Made by a program: the position numbers and the translations under genes
Assembly (NCBI RefSeq): GCF_014197135.1
Contig: NZ_JACIFA010000001.1
Span: forward strand, 558,001 to 622,000
Direction: 5' to 3'
DNA from: Sphingomonas zeae
GTDB taxonomy: Bacteria > Pseudomonadota > Alphaproteobacteria > Sphingomonadales > Sphingomonadaceae
DNA: 64,000 nt
The notes under the pieces: model-generated
Seen by the model: the letters and a program-made list of their open reading frames with translations, nothing else
Told to the model about the DNA's origin: nothing
The model's database searches: none
Shown: positions 15,454-24,365 of the stretch, in pieces
Numbering within the stretch: position 1 is the first letter of the stretch
Layout: each line of letters starts with the position of its first letter

Positions 15454-17071
15454 AGATGGCTTCCTTGAACGGCTGCATTCCGACGCGGCGATAGGTGTCG
15501 AGGAAGCGCTCACCGCCCTCGCGCAATTCGACATAACGGTCGGTCACGCGCTCGATCGCGTCGACCACGCCGTCCTCGTCGAAGCCGGGGCCGGTGATCT
15601 TGCCGAGCGACACATCCTCCGCGCCCGACCCGCCGAGCAGCAGCTGGTAATTCTCGGTGCCCTTCTTGTCGACGCCGAGGATGCCGATATGCCCGGCATG
15701 GTGGTGGCCGCAGGCGTTGATGCAGCCCGAAATCTTGAGCTTCAATTCGCCCAGTTCACGCTGCCGCCCGGCGAAACGCTCGCCGATCTTCTGCGCCAGC
15801 GGGATGGAGCGGGCATTGGCCAGGCTGCAATAGTCCAGGCCCGGGCAGGCGATGATGTCCGAGATCAGGTCGAGATTGGCCTCGGCCAGCCCGGCGTCGC
15901 GCAGGGCGGTCCAGATAGAATGGAGATCGGCCTTTCGGACATGCGGCAGGACGATGTTCTGGGCATGGGTCACGCGCAGCTCGTCATGGCCGTAACGCTC
16001 GGCGAGATCGGCCATCAGGTCGATCTGGTCGGCCGAGGCATCGCCGGGGATGCCGCCGATCGGCTTCAGGCTGATCGTGACGACGGCATGGCCGGGCTGC
16101 TTATGGGCCGCGACATTCTGGTCCAGCCAGACCGCGAAATCGGGGTCGGAGCGATCGACGGTATCCGGCGCATCGGTAGCAAAGGCGGGTCCGGCGAACA
16201 TGGCGGTGATCCGCTCCAGCTCGGCGAGCGGCGGGTCGATGCCCAACTCGCGGATCGCGGCGAACTCCGCCTCCACTTGGTCGCGGTACGCGTCGACGCC
16301 GATCTCATGCAGCAGGATCTTGATCCGCGCCTTGTAGATATTATCGCGGCGGCCATAGCGGTTATAGACCCGCAGACACGCCTCCAGATAGCTCATCAGA
16401 TGGTCGGCGGTGATGAAGTCCTTCACCTCATGCGCGATCATCGGGGTCCGACCCATGCCGCCGCCGACAAAGATCTTCGCGCCCAGTACGCCGTCGCGCT
16501 CCAACAGCTGGATGCCGATATCGTGCAGCCGCATCGCCGCGCGATCCTCGTCCGCCGCGATCACCGCGATCTTGAACTTGCGCGGCAGATAGGTGAACTC
16601 GGGGTGGAAGGTCGACCATTGCCGGATCAGCTCGGCCCAGGGGCGCGGATCGGCGACCTCGTCGGCGGCCGCACCTGCGAACTGGTCCGAAGAGATGTTG
16701 CGGATGCAGTTGCCCGAGGTCTGTATGGCGTGCATCTGCACCGTCGCCAGCTCGGCCAGAATGTCGGGGGCATCGGCCAGCTTGATCCAGTTATACTGGA
16801 TGTTCTGGCGCGTGGTGAAATGGCCATAGCCGCGATCATATTTGCGCGCGATGTGACCCAGCATCCGCATCTGGCGGCTGTCGAGCGTGCCATAGGGCAC
16901 CGCGACGCGCAGCATATAGGCGTGGAGCTGAAGATAAAGGCCGTTCATCAGCCGCAGCGGCTTGAACTGATCCTCGGTCATCGCGCCCGACAGGCGGCGG
17001 TTCACCTGATCGCGAAATTCCTCGACGCGGGCATCGACGATGCTCTGATCATATTCGTCGTAAACGTACAT
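15446..17071 (-). CDS. cysI: Sulfite/nitrite reductase hemoprotein (CysI type)
   Basis: A 541-residue siroheme-[4Fe-4S] reductase with the duplicated ferredoxin-like and catalytic modules of the family. The siroheme-side motif GYGHFTTRQNIQYNW lies near residue 82. Cluster cysteines are in CPGLDYC (about 407-413) and SGCINACGHHHAGH (about 446-459). Operon context with cysH and cobA (siroheme synthesis) points to sulfite reduction to sulfide rather than nitrite assimilation. No flavoprotein subunit gene is adjacent, so the electron donor is probably ferredoxin or supplied elsewhere. Confidence 0.93.
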   Translation of the reverse strand: MYVYDEYDQSIVDARVEEFRDQVNRRLSGAMTEDQFKPLRLMNGLYLQLHAYMLRVAVPYGTLDSRQMRMLGHIARKYDRGYGHFTTRQNIQYNWIKLADAPDILAELATVQMHAIQTSGNCIRNISSDQFAGAAADEVADPRPWAELIRQWSTFHPEFTYLPRKFKIAVIAADEDRAAMRLHDIGIQLLERDGVLGAKIFVGGGMGRTPMIAHEVKDFITADHLMSYLEACLRVYNRYGRRDNIYKARIKILLHEIGVDAYRDQVEAEFAAIRELGIDPPLAELERITAMFAGPAFATDAPDTVDRSDPDFAVWLDQNVAAHKQPGHAVVTISLKPIGGIPGDASADQIDLMADLAERYGHDELRVTHAQNIVLPHVRKADLHSIWTALRDAGLAEANLDLISDIIACPGLDYCSLANARSIPLAQKIGERFAGRQRELGELKLKISGCINACGHHHAGHIGILGVDKKGTENYQLLLGGSGAEDVSLGKITGPGFDEDGVVDAIERVTDRYVELREGGERFLDTYRRVGMQPFKEAIYG

Positions 17072-17082
17072 GGGCTATTCTC

Positions 17083-17379
17083 TCAAATGACCCAGGCGCC
17101 GGCATCCGCATCGGCGGGCTTCAGCGTCAGGTCGGGGCGCACCGTGGGGCCGAGCGCGCGGATGCGATCCTTGATATGGGCAGGGCGCGGGCCTTGCGGA
17201 GTGGCCTCGGCGTCGATCAGATAGGGGACGTTGACCCGGCGGGCGCCTTCCTCGGCGCGCAGGATCGCCTCGCCATGGACGCCGACATCGACCGCATCCT
17301 CGACATGGCGCGACCAGTCCTGGCCGGTCCACCAGACGACATCGCCGGTCGCCAGATCATTGCCCGTCAACAGCTTCAT
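17083..17379 (-). CDS. DUF2849 family protein
   Basis: A 98-residue soluble protein matching DUF2849: MKLLTGNDLATGDVVWWTG at the start and VPYLIDAEATPQGPRPAHIK near residues 51-70. The family is found almost only between cobA/cysG and cysI in alphaproteobacteria, so a supporting role in siroheme or sulfite reductase function is inferred. Its ATG overlaps the cobA stop as ATGA (17376-17379), and cysI starts 12 bases after its stop. Confidence 0.9.
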   Translation of the reverse strand: MKLLTGNDLATGDVVWWTGQDWSRHVEDAVDVGVHGEAILRAEEGARRVNVPYLIDAEATPQGPRPAHIKDRIRALGPTVRPDLTLKPADADAGAWVI

Positions 17380-18167
17380 GCGCTCATTCCTTCGGCCACG
17401 CGAGCCCAACGCGCCAGCTTGTCCTCGGCATCCGACAGCGTCACGACTTCCCCGACGACGATGATCGCCGGGCTCTGAACCTTCTCCCGCTCGACCATCG
17501 GCCCCAGATCGGCAAGCAGGGTGCGGATCGCACGGTGGCCCTCCAGCGTGCCGCGCTCGAGAACCGCCACCGGCATGTCGGGGGCGACGCCGTCCGCCAT
17601 CAGCTTGTCGGCGATGCCGTTGGCGGTCGCAACGCCCATATAGATGACGAGGGTACGACCTTGCCCGGCCAGCCCCGACCAGTCCTGGTCGGTCAGCCCC
17701 TTGCACTGCCCCGCGACGAAGGACACCGCCGAAGCATGATCGCGGTGGGTAAGCGGCAACATCGCCTCCGCCGCGCAGCCGAGCGCGGCCGATACGCCGG
17801 GGATCACCTCGACCGGAAGCCCGGCGGCGCGCACCGCCTCCACCTCCTCGCCGCCGCGGCCGAAGATGAACGGGTCGCCGCCCTTCAGCCGCACCACGAT
17901 CGCGCCGGTCTTCACATGCGCGACGATCAGCGCGTTGATGGCCTCCTGCGACAGCGTGTGTCGCGCACGCCGCTTGGCGACCGAGATGCGCTGGGCCGAT
18001 GCAGGCGCAAGGTCGAGGACGCGGGCATCGATCAGCCCGTCATGGACGACGACGTCGGCGGTCTTCAGTGCCTCCACCGCGCGCACGGTCAACAGGCCGG
18101 GATCGCCGGGTCCGGCACCGACAAGGATCACGCGACCACGCGCGGTGGGATCGAGAAGGGTAGCCAT
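17376..18167 (-). CDS. cobA: Uroporphyrinogen-III C-methyltransferase (siroheme synthesis)
   Basis: A 263-residue SUMT that methylates uroporphyrinogen III to precorrin-2, the first step to siroheme. Motifs are VILVGAGPGDPGLLTVRA (about residues 13-30), the RLKGGDPFIFGRGGEE loop near 90-105, and LVIYMGVAT near 160. Only the methyltransferase domain is present; the dehydrogenase/ferrochelatase half of CysG is absent and must be encoded elsewhere. The ATG at 18167 is chosen over an upstream in-frame ATG at 18200 because homology begins there. It is first in the sulfur-assimilation operon. Confidence 0.93.
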   Translation of the reverse strand: MATLLDPTARGRVILVGAGPGDPGLLTVRAVEALKTADVVVHDGLIDARVLDLAPASAQRISVAKRRARHTLSQEAINALIVAHVKTGAIVVRLKGGDPFIFGRGGEEVEAVRAAGLPVEVIPGVSAALGCAAEAMLPLTHRDHASAVSFVAGQCKGLTDQDWSGLAGQGRTLVIYMGVATANGIADKLMADGVAPDMPVAVLERGTLEGHRAIRTLLADLGPMVEREKVQSPAIIVVGEVVTLSDAEDKLARWARVAEGMSA

Positions 18168-18329
18168 GCTCCTCAGATGAGCCTCTCGGCCCGCCGTCAC
18201 AACCGAGCGATGCTTGGGGTGCGGGTAGATCAGCTTCGCATGACGCAGTGCATATAGTATATATTATTGTGGTTTGCTCAGACTTATGGTTGGCTGGCGG
18301 GGAGGACGAAAACGGGGGGAATCGAACCG
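18168..18329. promoter_or_regulatory. AT-rich divergent promoter region, cobA/TonB-dependent receptor
   Basis: This 162-base divergent spacer contains the most AT-rich short stretch nearby (CATATAGTATATATTATTG at about 18250-18268). It probably holds promoters for both the cys operon and the receptor gene. I cannot assign exact -35/-10 boxes or a known regulator site. Confidence 0.45.
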
Positions 18330-21300
18330 ATGTTGAAATCATCCAATATAAAATGGGGCGTTGGCGCATCATTGATAACGTTCGCCTGGGTGGGCGTGGC
18401 GTCGGCGCAGGTCGCATCGGGCGGGGCGGCTGACGGCGCGAATAGCGACGCTCCTGCAGTAACAGGGGTCGCGGCGTCGACCGACAGGATCGATGCCAAG
18501 CAGGAAAAAGCGGATACCGGCGACGTGATCGTCACAGGCACGCGGATCGTGCGGCCGAACATGACCAGCAACGCGCCGATCACCACCATCGACTCGACCT
18601 ACCTGAAGGAGCGGGGGTTGGCGCGCGTCGAGGACGCGCTGGCTCAACTGCCACAGGTCACGCCGATGCTGGGCCTGCAGGGCCAGAGCTGGACCTCCGG
18701 TTCCGCGCCGGTGGGCTTGCGCAATCTCGGTGCGGGCCGCACGCTGACGCTGCTCAACGGGCAGCGGATGGACAATGACGTCAACATCATCCCCGGCGCG
18801 TTGATCGAGCGGATCGACATCATGACCGGCGGCGCGTCGGCGGTGTATGGGTCTGACGCGATCGCGGGCGTCGTCAACTTCATCGTGAAGCGCAAGTTCA
18901 ATGGCATCGCTTTTGACGGTGAAGTCAGCGGCTTTAATCATAATAACGATAACCCGTTGCTGGCCAGGATCGCACAGGATGCGGGTTATACTTATCCGCG
19001 CGGCACATATCTGGGCGGAGGCAATTATTTTGCATCCTTGGCGGCGGGCAGGAATCTGCTCGGCGATCGTCTGAACATCAGCGCATTCGCAACCTATAAA
19101 AAGGCGGACCCGATCCAGTATCGCAATCTGGACACCGTCAATTGCCCGTTGCTGATGTTTGATCAGAACAACGTCGACGCCGGCAATACGAAATGGACCT
19201 GCGGCGGTACGACCTATAATCCGTATAATTACTTCTTTGCTGCCGGGCAGGATCTGACCAATGCCCGCGATGGATCGCGTAGCTTCCGACCCTATGACAC
19301 GGCGGACGAGGTGCGTATTCAGCGCGTCGATGCGATGCAGCGCGGTAGTGAGACAGTCAACGCCGGCGGTTTTCTAACGGCGGAGCTGCCCGCCGGTATG
19401 CGGCTGAACGGCAGCTTCCTTTACAGCAAGATCGTCGAGCGCGGTTATAATTCGGTCGACGGCGGCCTGTGGACGCCCTCGGCGCCGGTCAATTGCGACA
19501 ATCCGTTCCTGGGTCAGGCGCAAGCTCGGGTCATTTGCGGTGCGGCAGCGGGTACGACCGCGCTTAGCGATCCCATTTCGCTTTCCCTGTTCCGCCCCGG
19601 CATGTTCCAGAATTTCCGCAATACGACCGACGACTGGCGCGGCTCGCTGAACCTGTCGGGCATGATCGTCGACAAGATCCGGTTCGAGTTGAGCTATCAG
19701 CAGACCCGCAACATTCAGAACGGTTCGGGCGACCATATGTGGCTGCCCGATCAAGCCGATCGCCTGGCGCGCGGGCTTCAGGTGCGCAACGTGAACGGCG
19801 TGCCGACCTGTCTGTCGAAGATCGACGGCACCGATCCCAACTGCCAGCCGGTCGACGCCTTTTCGTCGAATAACTCGATCAGCGACGCGGTCTATAATTG
19901 GGTGACGGGAACCGGCAGTCGTCGCCAGCAGAACGACCTGCAGGTCATCAACGCCATCGTGTCCGGCACGCTGGAGGATTATGGGATCAAGAGCCCGTTT
20001 GCCGAGAACGGCATCGGCTTTGCGATCACCGGCGAGTATCGCAAATATAGGAACCAGTCGCAGGGCTTTGGCGCCTGGTCGAACTTCACCACCTTTGACG
20101 GGCGCACCAGCGTGAAGGAACTGGGCGGCGAAATCGACATTCCGCTGATCGAGGACAAGCCGTTCTTCAAGGAACTCAGCGTCAATGGCGGCTATCGGAT
20201 TTCCGATTATGACGTCTACCAGTCGCTGGTTCACAGTTGGAAGGCGGAGGCGAGTTGGTCTCCCTTTGACGGCATCCGTTTCCGGGGCAGCTATAATCGC
20301 GCAGTTCGCGTCGGTGTGCTGCAACGGCTTGAGGGTGAAAACCGGTATCCCAACACGCCGATGCTTGATCTTTGCGCACCACCCCGTGCGTCGAGCGATG
20401 GCAAGGGACGAACACGTTATTCGTTCGACCAGTGTTCGATCGGCATGACTCGCGCGCAATATGATGCGCTGAGCAGCTATACCGGCTGCGATTCCCAGGG
20501 CTATTGCCCGACGACACTCGTCAATGGCGGCAATTCCGCACTCCAGCCCGAGCGGTCGCGCAGCAAGACGCTGGGCGTGGTGATGCAGCCGCGCTTTATC
20601 CCCGGTCTGACGGCTTCGGTCGACTGGTACGACATCAACATCCAGGGCGCGTTCGAATGGACCCGGATCAACATGGCATTCAGCCAATGCTATGACAACA
20701 AAGTGCAGTTCTTTTGCCAATTCTATCAGCGCGATCCGCAAAATGGTCGTCTGTTGGTGGCCGATGCCCGCTATAATAATTCGGGATATAATGCGACGCG
20801 AGGAATCGACTTCAGCACGAATTACGCGCTTGACCCGAAGCGTCTGGGCATTGCGGACGACATCGGCACCTTTGGTCTGAACTTCAACGGTACGCTGACT
20901 ACAAAATATGAGCGGCAATTCGCGCCGGGCAATACGCCATGGTCGTGCCTTGGCTATTTTGGATTCGCGTGTGGCGATCCGCTACCGCGCTGGCGGCATG
21001 TCGCGGGCGTGAACTGGCAACTTCCCTGGATCAAGGGCGGCCTGGGCTTCACATGGCGCTATATCGGCCCGACCAGCATTTCCAAGCTGTCGACCAACAC
21101 CGTCCTGGCCGCTGCGCCGGGGCAGACCTATCCGCTGGCGAACCGTATTCCGGGCTATAGCTATTTCGATTTCAATACGAACGTTACGCTCGTGAAGGGG
21201 ATCGACGTGCGGTTCAATGTCCAGAATCTGTTCGACAAGGATCCGCCGCTGATCGGCAACGATACGACCTATGGTATCGGCCAGTATTTCAACACCTTCC

Positions 21301-21359
21301 CCACCTATTACACGGTGCGGGGCCGTACCTTGCGGGTCGGTATTTCCGCCCGTTTCTGA
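18330..21359 (+). CDS. TonB-dependent outer-membrane receptor
   Basis: A 1009-residue TonB-dependent receptor. The ATG at 18330 follows GGGGGA and begins a signal peptide (GVGASLITFAWVGVASAQ, cleavage near residue 27). A TonB-box-like start to the plug (DTGDVIVTGTRI, about residues 63-74) leads into the plug domain with LARVEDALAQLPQVTP, and the beta barrel fills the rest, ending in RTLRVGISARF with the terminal Phe of outer-membrane barrels. The substrate is unknown. Lying divergent to the sulfate-assimilation operon, it could import a sulfur compound, but this is only context. Confidence 0.92.
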   Translation: MLKSSNIKWGVGASLITFAWVGVASAQVASGGAADGANSDAPAVTGVAASTDRIDAKQEKADTGDVIVTGTRIVRPNMTSNAPITTIDSTYLKERGLARVEDALAQLPQVTPMLGLQGQSWTSGSAPVGLRNLGAGRTLTLLNGQRMDNDVNIIPGALIERIDIMTGGASAVYGSDAIAGVVNFIVKRKFNGIAFDGEVSGFNHNNDNPLLARIAQDAGYTYPRGTYLGGGNYFASLAAGRNLLGDRLNISAFATYKKADPIQYRNLDTVNCPLLMFDQNNVDAGNTKWTCGGTTYNPYNYFFAAGQDLTNARDGSRSFRPYDTADEVRIQRVDAMQRGSETVNAGGFLTAELPAGMRLNGSFLYSKIVERGYNSVDGGLWTPSAPVNCDNPFLGQAQARVICGAAAGTTALSDPISLSLFRPGMFQNFRNTTDDWRGSLNLSGMIVDKIRFELSYQQTRNIQNGSGDHMWLPDQADRLARGLQVRNVNGVPTCLSKIDGTDPNCQPVDAFSSNNSISDAVYNWVTGTGSRRQQNDLQVINAIVSGTLEDYGIKSPFAENGIGFAITGEYRKYRNQSQGFGAWSNFTTFDGRTSVKELGGEIDIPLIEDKPFFKELSVNGGYRISDYDVYQSLVHSWKAEASWSPFDGIRFRGSYNRAVRVGVLQRLEGENRYPNTPMLDLCAPPRASSDGKGRTRYSFDQCSIGMTRAQYDALSSYTGCDSQGYCPTTLVNGGNSALQPERSRSKTLGVVMQPRFIPGLTASVDWYDINIQGAFEWTRINMAFSQCYDNKVQFFCQFYQRDPQNGRLLVADARYNNSGYNATRGIDFSTNYALDPKRLGIADDIGTFGLNFNGTLTTKYERQFAPGNTPWSCLGYFGFACGDPLPRWRHVAGVNWQLPWIKGGLGFTWRYIGPTSISKLSTNTVLAAAPGQTYPLANRIPGYSYFDFNTNVTLVKGIDVRFNVQNLFDKDPPLIGNDTTYGIGQYFNTFPTYYTVRGRTLRVGISARF

Positions 21360-21367
21360 ATGACGGG

Positions 21368-21398
21368 ATGGCCCGGAACATCGGTTCCGGGCCATTTT
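21368..21398 (+). terminator. Rho-independent terminator of the receptor gene
   Basis: A perfect 12-bp stem, ATGGCCCGGAAC (21368-21379) with GTTCCGGGCCAT (21384-21395), has the four-base loop ATCG and is followed by TTTCC. It starts nine bases after the receptor stop. Confidence 0.9.
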
Positions 21399-21402
21399 CC
21401 TG

Positions 21403-22809
21403 TCAGCGCAGGCCGATCGGGATGGCGGCGGAGACCGTCTCCACCTCCGCGCTGGCGACCGGATAGGCGCAATAGTCGGCGGCATAATAGGCGCTGGGAC
21501 GGTGGTTGCCCGACCAGCCGATGCCGCCGAAGGGCGCGCTCGACGCCGCGCCGTTGGTCGGGCGGTTCCAGTTGACGATCCCTGCGCGGATGCCGGTCCA
21601 GAACTGGTCGTAACGTTCGTGCGAAGGGCTGATCAGCGAGGCCGACAGGCCGTAGCGGGTGGCATTGGCCTGGTCGAGCGCATCGGCGAAATCCGGCGCG
21701 CGTGACACTTGCAGCACCGGCCCGAACAGCTCGTCATCGGGCCGCTCGGCGATGCTGGTCACGTCGAGAATGGCGGGGGTCAGCAAGGGCAGGCCCGGCC
21801 GCACCCGCTCCAGCGGACGGATGACATGCGCGCCCTTCGCGATCAGCGCGCCCACACCCGAAAGCAGATGGTCCGCCGCTGCATTGTCGATCACCGGCCC
21901 CATGAACGGCGCAGGGTCGTCACGCGGCGCGCCGACGATCAACCGGTCGATGAGGCGGGTCAGCGCCGCCATCAGCGGGTCGAACAGCCGATCCTGGACG
22001 ATCAGCCGCCGCCCGGCGGTGCAGCGTTGCCCGGCGGTGGTATAGGCCGACTGGACGATCAGCGCGGCGGCGGCGTCCAGATCGGGATCGTCCCAGACAA
22101 TCAGCGGGTTGTTCCCGCCCATCTCCAACGCCAGGATCTTTTCGGGCCGCTCGGCGAACTGCCGGTTGAGCGCGAGGCCGGTGCGGGCGGAGCCCGTGAA
22201 AAGCAGCCCGTCGATATCGTCATGTCCCGCCAGTGCGCGCCCCTGATCCGGTCCGCCGATCAGCAGCCGGACGACGCCCTCGGGCACGCCCGCCGCGCGA
22301 TAGCATTCGACCAGGAACGCGCCCGTCGCCGGGGTCTTTTCAGACGGTTTGAACACTACGGCATTTCCGGCGAGCAGGGCGGGAACGATGTGCCCGTTGG
22401 GCAGATGCGCGGGAAAGTTATACGGCCCGAGCACCGCCAGCACGCCGTGCGGCCGGTGACGCAACGCCATGCGCCCGCCGCCCGGCTGGTCGGTGAAGCG
22501 TGTCCCGGCGCGTTCGGCCTGCGCGGTGATCGAGATGGCGACCTTGGCGATGACGGTGTCGACCTCGGTCTTCGCTTCCCAGAGCGGCTTGCCCGTCTCG
22601 CGTGCGATCAGGTCGGCAAAGGCCTCCGCGCGGCCTCGCACGACCTCCGCGAAGCGATGCAGCACTTCCACGCGCCCGGCCAGCGGTGTCATCGCCCAAT
22701 CCCGCCAGCCGGCCCGCGCGGTGGCGATCTCGCGGGACGCGTCGCCGATGGGAAGCTCGGCGATCAGCGCGCCGGTGGCGGGTTCGTAGGTCGATAGAAA
22801 AGAAGGCAT
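21403..22809 (-). CDS. astD: Succinylglutamate-semialdehyde dehydrogenase-like aldehyde dehydrogenase
   Basis: A 468-residue NAD(P)-dependent aldehyde dehydrogenase, closest in pattern to AstD of the arginine succinyltransferase pathway: VLAVLGPYNFPAHLPNGHIV and GNAVVFKPSEKTP for the cofactor site. The catalytic Glu lies in LEMGGNNP (about residue 229) and the nucleophilic Cys in GQRCTAGRR (about residue 263). No astA, astB or astE gene lies next to it, so its physiological aldehyde is not certain. The ATG at 22809 is chosen; the upstream extension only covers an intergenic repeat. Confidence 0.85.
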   Translation of the reverse strand: MPSFLSTYEPATGALIAELPIGDASREIATARAGWRDWAMTPLAGRVEVLHRFAEVVRGRAEAFADLIARETGKPLWEAKTEVDTVIAKVAISITAQAERAGTRFTDQPGGGRMALRHRPHGVLAVLGPYNFPAHLPNGHIVPALLAGNAVVFKPSEKTPATGAFLVECYRAAGVPEGVVRLLIGGPDQGRALAGHDDIDGLLFTGSARTGLALNRQFAERPEKILALEMGGNNPLIVWDDPDLDAAAALIVQSAYTTAGQRCTAGRRLIVQDRLFDPLMAALTRLIDRLIVGAPRDDPAPFMGPVIDNAAADHLLSGVGALIAKGAHVIRPLERVRPGLPLLTPAILDVTSIAERPDDELFGPVLQVSRAPDFADALDQANATRYGLSASLISPSHERYDQFWTGIRAGIVNWNRPTNGAASSAPFGGIGWSGNHRPSAYYAADYCAYPVASAEVETVSAAIPIGLR

Positions 22810-22826
22810 GGCATGGATCCAGGCAA

Positions 22827-22930
22827 GCCCCTCTCCTTCAGGGGAGGGGTTGGGGTGGGGCCTCTCCACCGATGCCGGGTCTGGGGCGGGCGCCCCACCC
22901 CCGACCCCGCCCCTGAAGGGGAGGGGAGAG
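22827..22930. repeat. Intergenic palindromic repeat, family A (copy 1)
   Basis: A roughly 104-base imperfect palindrome. The left arm starts GCCCCTCTCCTTCAGGGGAG and continues GGGTTGGGGTGGGGC. The right arm is its near complement, with CCACCCCCGACCCCGC and CCTGAAGGGGAGGGGAG. The same arms, with a different centre, occur at 32478-32579. It sits between the astD-like and selO genes. Confidence 0.85.
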
Positions 22931-22951
22931 TCAGGCCCTCTTCCCTGGGTT

Positions 22952-24328
22952 CTAGGCTGCCGCAACCGGGTCGGCAAGCGCCCGGCCCATGGCGCGCACC
23001 CGCGCGACCTTGTCATGCAGCAGGGTCCAGTCGTCATGCTCGGCGATGGGGGTCCAGATCGCCTCGACCTCGTCGATCAGCATCGACTCCGGCTTGCCCT
23101 GCCAATAGGCATGGTCGCGCGCGCGGCGTGGCGCATAGGGCTCGATCAGGTCGCGCACCGCGTTCCAGCTCTCGTCATAATGAGCCGGCACCTGTCCGCC
23201 GAACACATCGAAATAGACCTGCTCGAGCGGTGCCTGACTCTCCCGCAGCGCCCGCTCGAAGGTCTGGACCAATGCCCGGTCCTCGGTTCCGCCGCGCGGG
23301 GTGACGCCCAGTCGCCACAGGATCGCGCTCACGATCTCGTCCTGATAGGTCGCGGCGAAGCCATCCAGCGCGGCGATCAGCGGATCGCTCTCGGCGATCA
23401 GTCGCAGGCTGGAGGCGAGCTGCATCACGTCCCACTGTATGGCTTCGGGCTGGCGGCCCAGCGCGTACAGGCCCATCTGGTCGAAATAGGCCGCCGTGAA
23501 TCCCGGATCCCAGCCGGGCGCGAACCGCCAGGGGCCATAGTCGAAGCTCTCGCCCGTCACGTTGATATTGTCGGAATTGAGAACGCCGTGGACGAAGCCG
23601 GCGGCCATGTAGCGCGCCGCCAGCGTCGCGGTCCGCTGCGCCACTAGGGTCAACAGACGGACGGGATCGTCCGATTCCTCGCCATAGAAATGCCGTAAGG
23701 CATAGGCGACCAGCCGCTTCATCGCAGCTTCGTCCCGCTCGAAGGCCAGCCGCTGGAAACTGCCGATGCGGATATGGCCATGGCTCATTCGCACCATCAC
23801 GGCCGAGCGGGTGGGGGAGGGCTCGTCGCCCCGGTGCAGCGCTTCCCCCGTTTCGATGATCGACAGCGTCCGCGACGTGGGGACGTTCAACGCCTCCAGC
23901 ATCTCGGTCGCCAGGATTTCGCGCACACCGCCTTTCAGGGTCAGGCGACCATCGCCGAAACGACTATACGGCGTCTGCCCCGAGCCCTTGGTGCCCAGTT
24001 CGAGCAGCCGGCCATCGGTCGCCGTCATCTGTGCAAAGGTGAAGCCGCGCCCGTCGCCCAGGTCGCTATTATACTGGCGGAACTGATGCCCGTGATAGCG
24101 CAGCGCCAGCGGTCCCGGCAGCGTGTCGGGCAAGGGTGCGAACCGGCCGAGATGGGCGACCCATTCGTCATCGGTCAGGGTCTCCAGCCCGATCTCGGCC
24201 GCCGCGCGGTCGTTGCGGAAGCGAATGATCGTCTGCGGGAAATCGGCGGGCACGACCGGATCGGCGAGGAAGTCGGCGATCTCGGTGAGGGCGCAGGCGG
24301 GGCGATAGGCTTGCGGGGATAGGGGCAT
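22952..24328 (-). CDS. selO: Protein adenylyltransferase SelO (YdiU family)
   Basis: A 458-residue pseudokinase-fold enzyme that transfers AMP from ATP to protein Ser, Thr or Tyr residues, linked to redox homeostasis in other bacteria. Family motifs are YHGHQFRQYNSDLGDGRG, the nucleotide-binding GTKGSGQTPYSRFGDGRLTL, and the catalytic-loop segment VHGVLNSDNINVTGESFDYG. The ATG at 24328 is selected; an in-frame ATG at 24367 would overlap the start codon of the divergent hydrolase. An unpaired Cys close to the C terminus, as in some SelO proteins, is not seen: the end reads RALADPVAAA. Confidence 0.93.
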   Translation of the reverse strand: MPLSPQAYRPACALTEIADFLADPVVPADFPQTIIRFRNDRAAAEIGLETLTDDEWVAHLGRFAPLPDTLPGPLALRYHGHQFRQYNSDLGDGRGFTFAQMTATDGRLLELGTKGSGQTPYSRFGDGRLTLKGGVREILATEMLEALNVPTSRTLSIIETGEALHRGDEPSPTRSAVMVRMSHGHIRIGSFQRLAFERDEAAMKRLVAYALRHFYGEESDDPVRLLTLVAQRTATLAARYMAAGFVHGVLNSDNINVTGESFDYGPWRFAPGWDPGFTAAYFDQMGLYALGRQPEAIQWDVMQLASSLRLIAESDPLIAALDGFAATYQDEIVSAILWRLGVTPRGGTEDRALVQTFERALRESQAPLEQVYFDVFGGQVPAHYDESWNAVRDLIEPYAPRRARDHAYWQGKPESMLIDEVEAIWTPIAEHDDWTLLHDKVARVRAMGRALADPVAAA

Positions 24329-24365
24329 ACCGCGATATGGAGACGGTACCGGAGGACCTTCAAGC

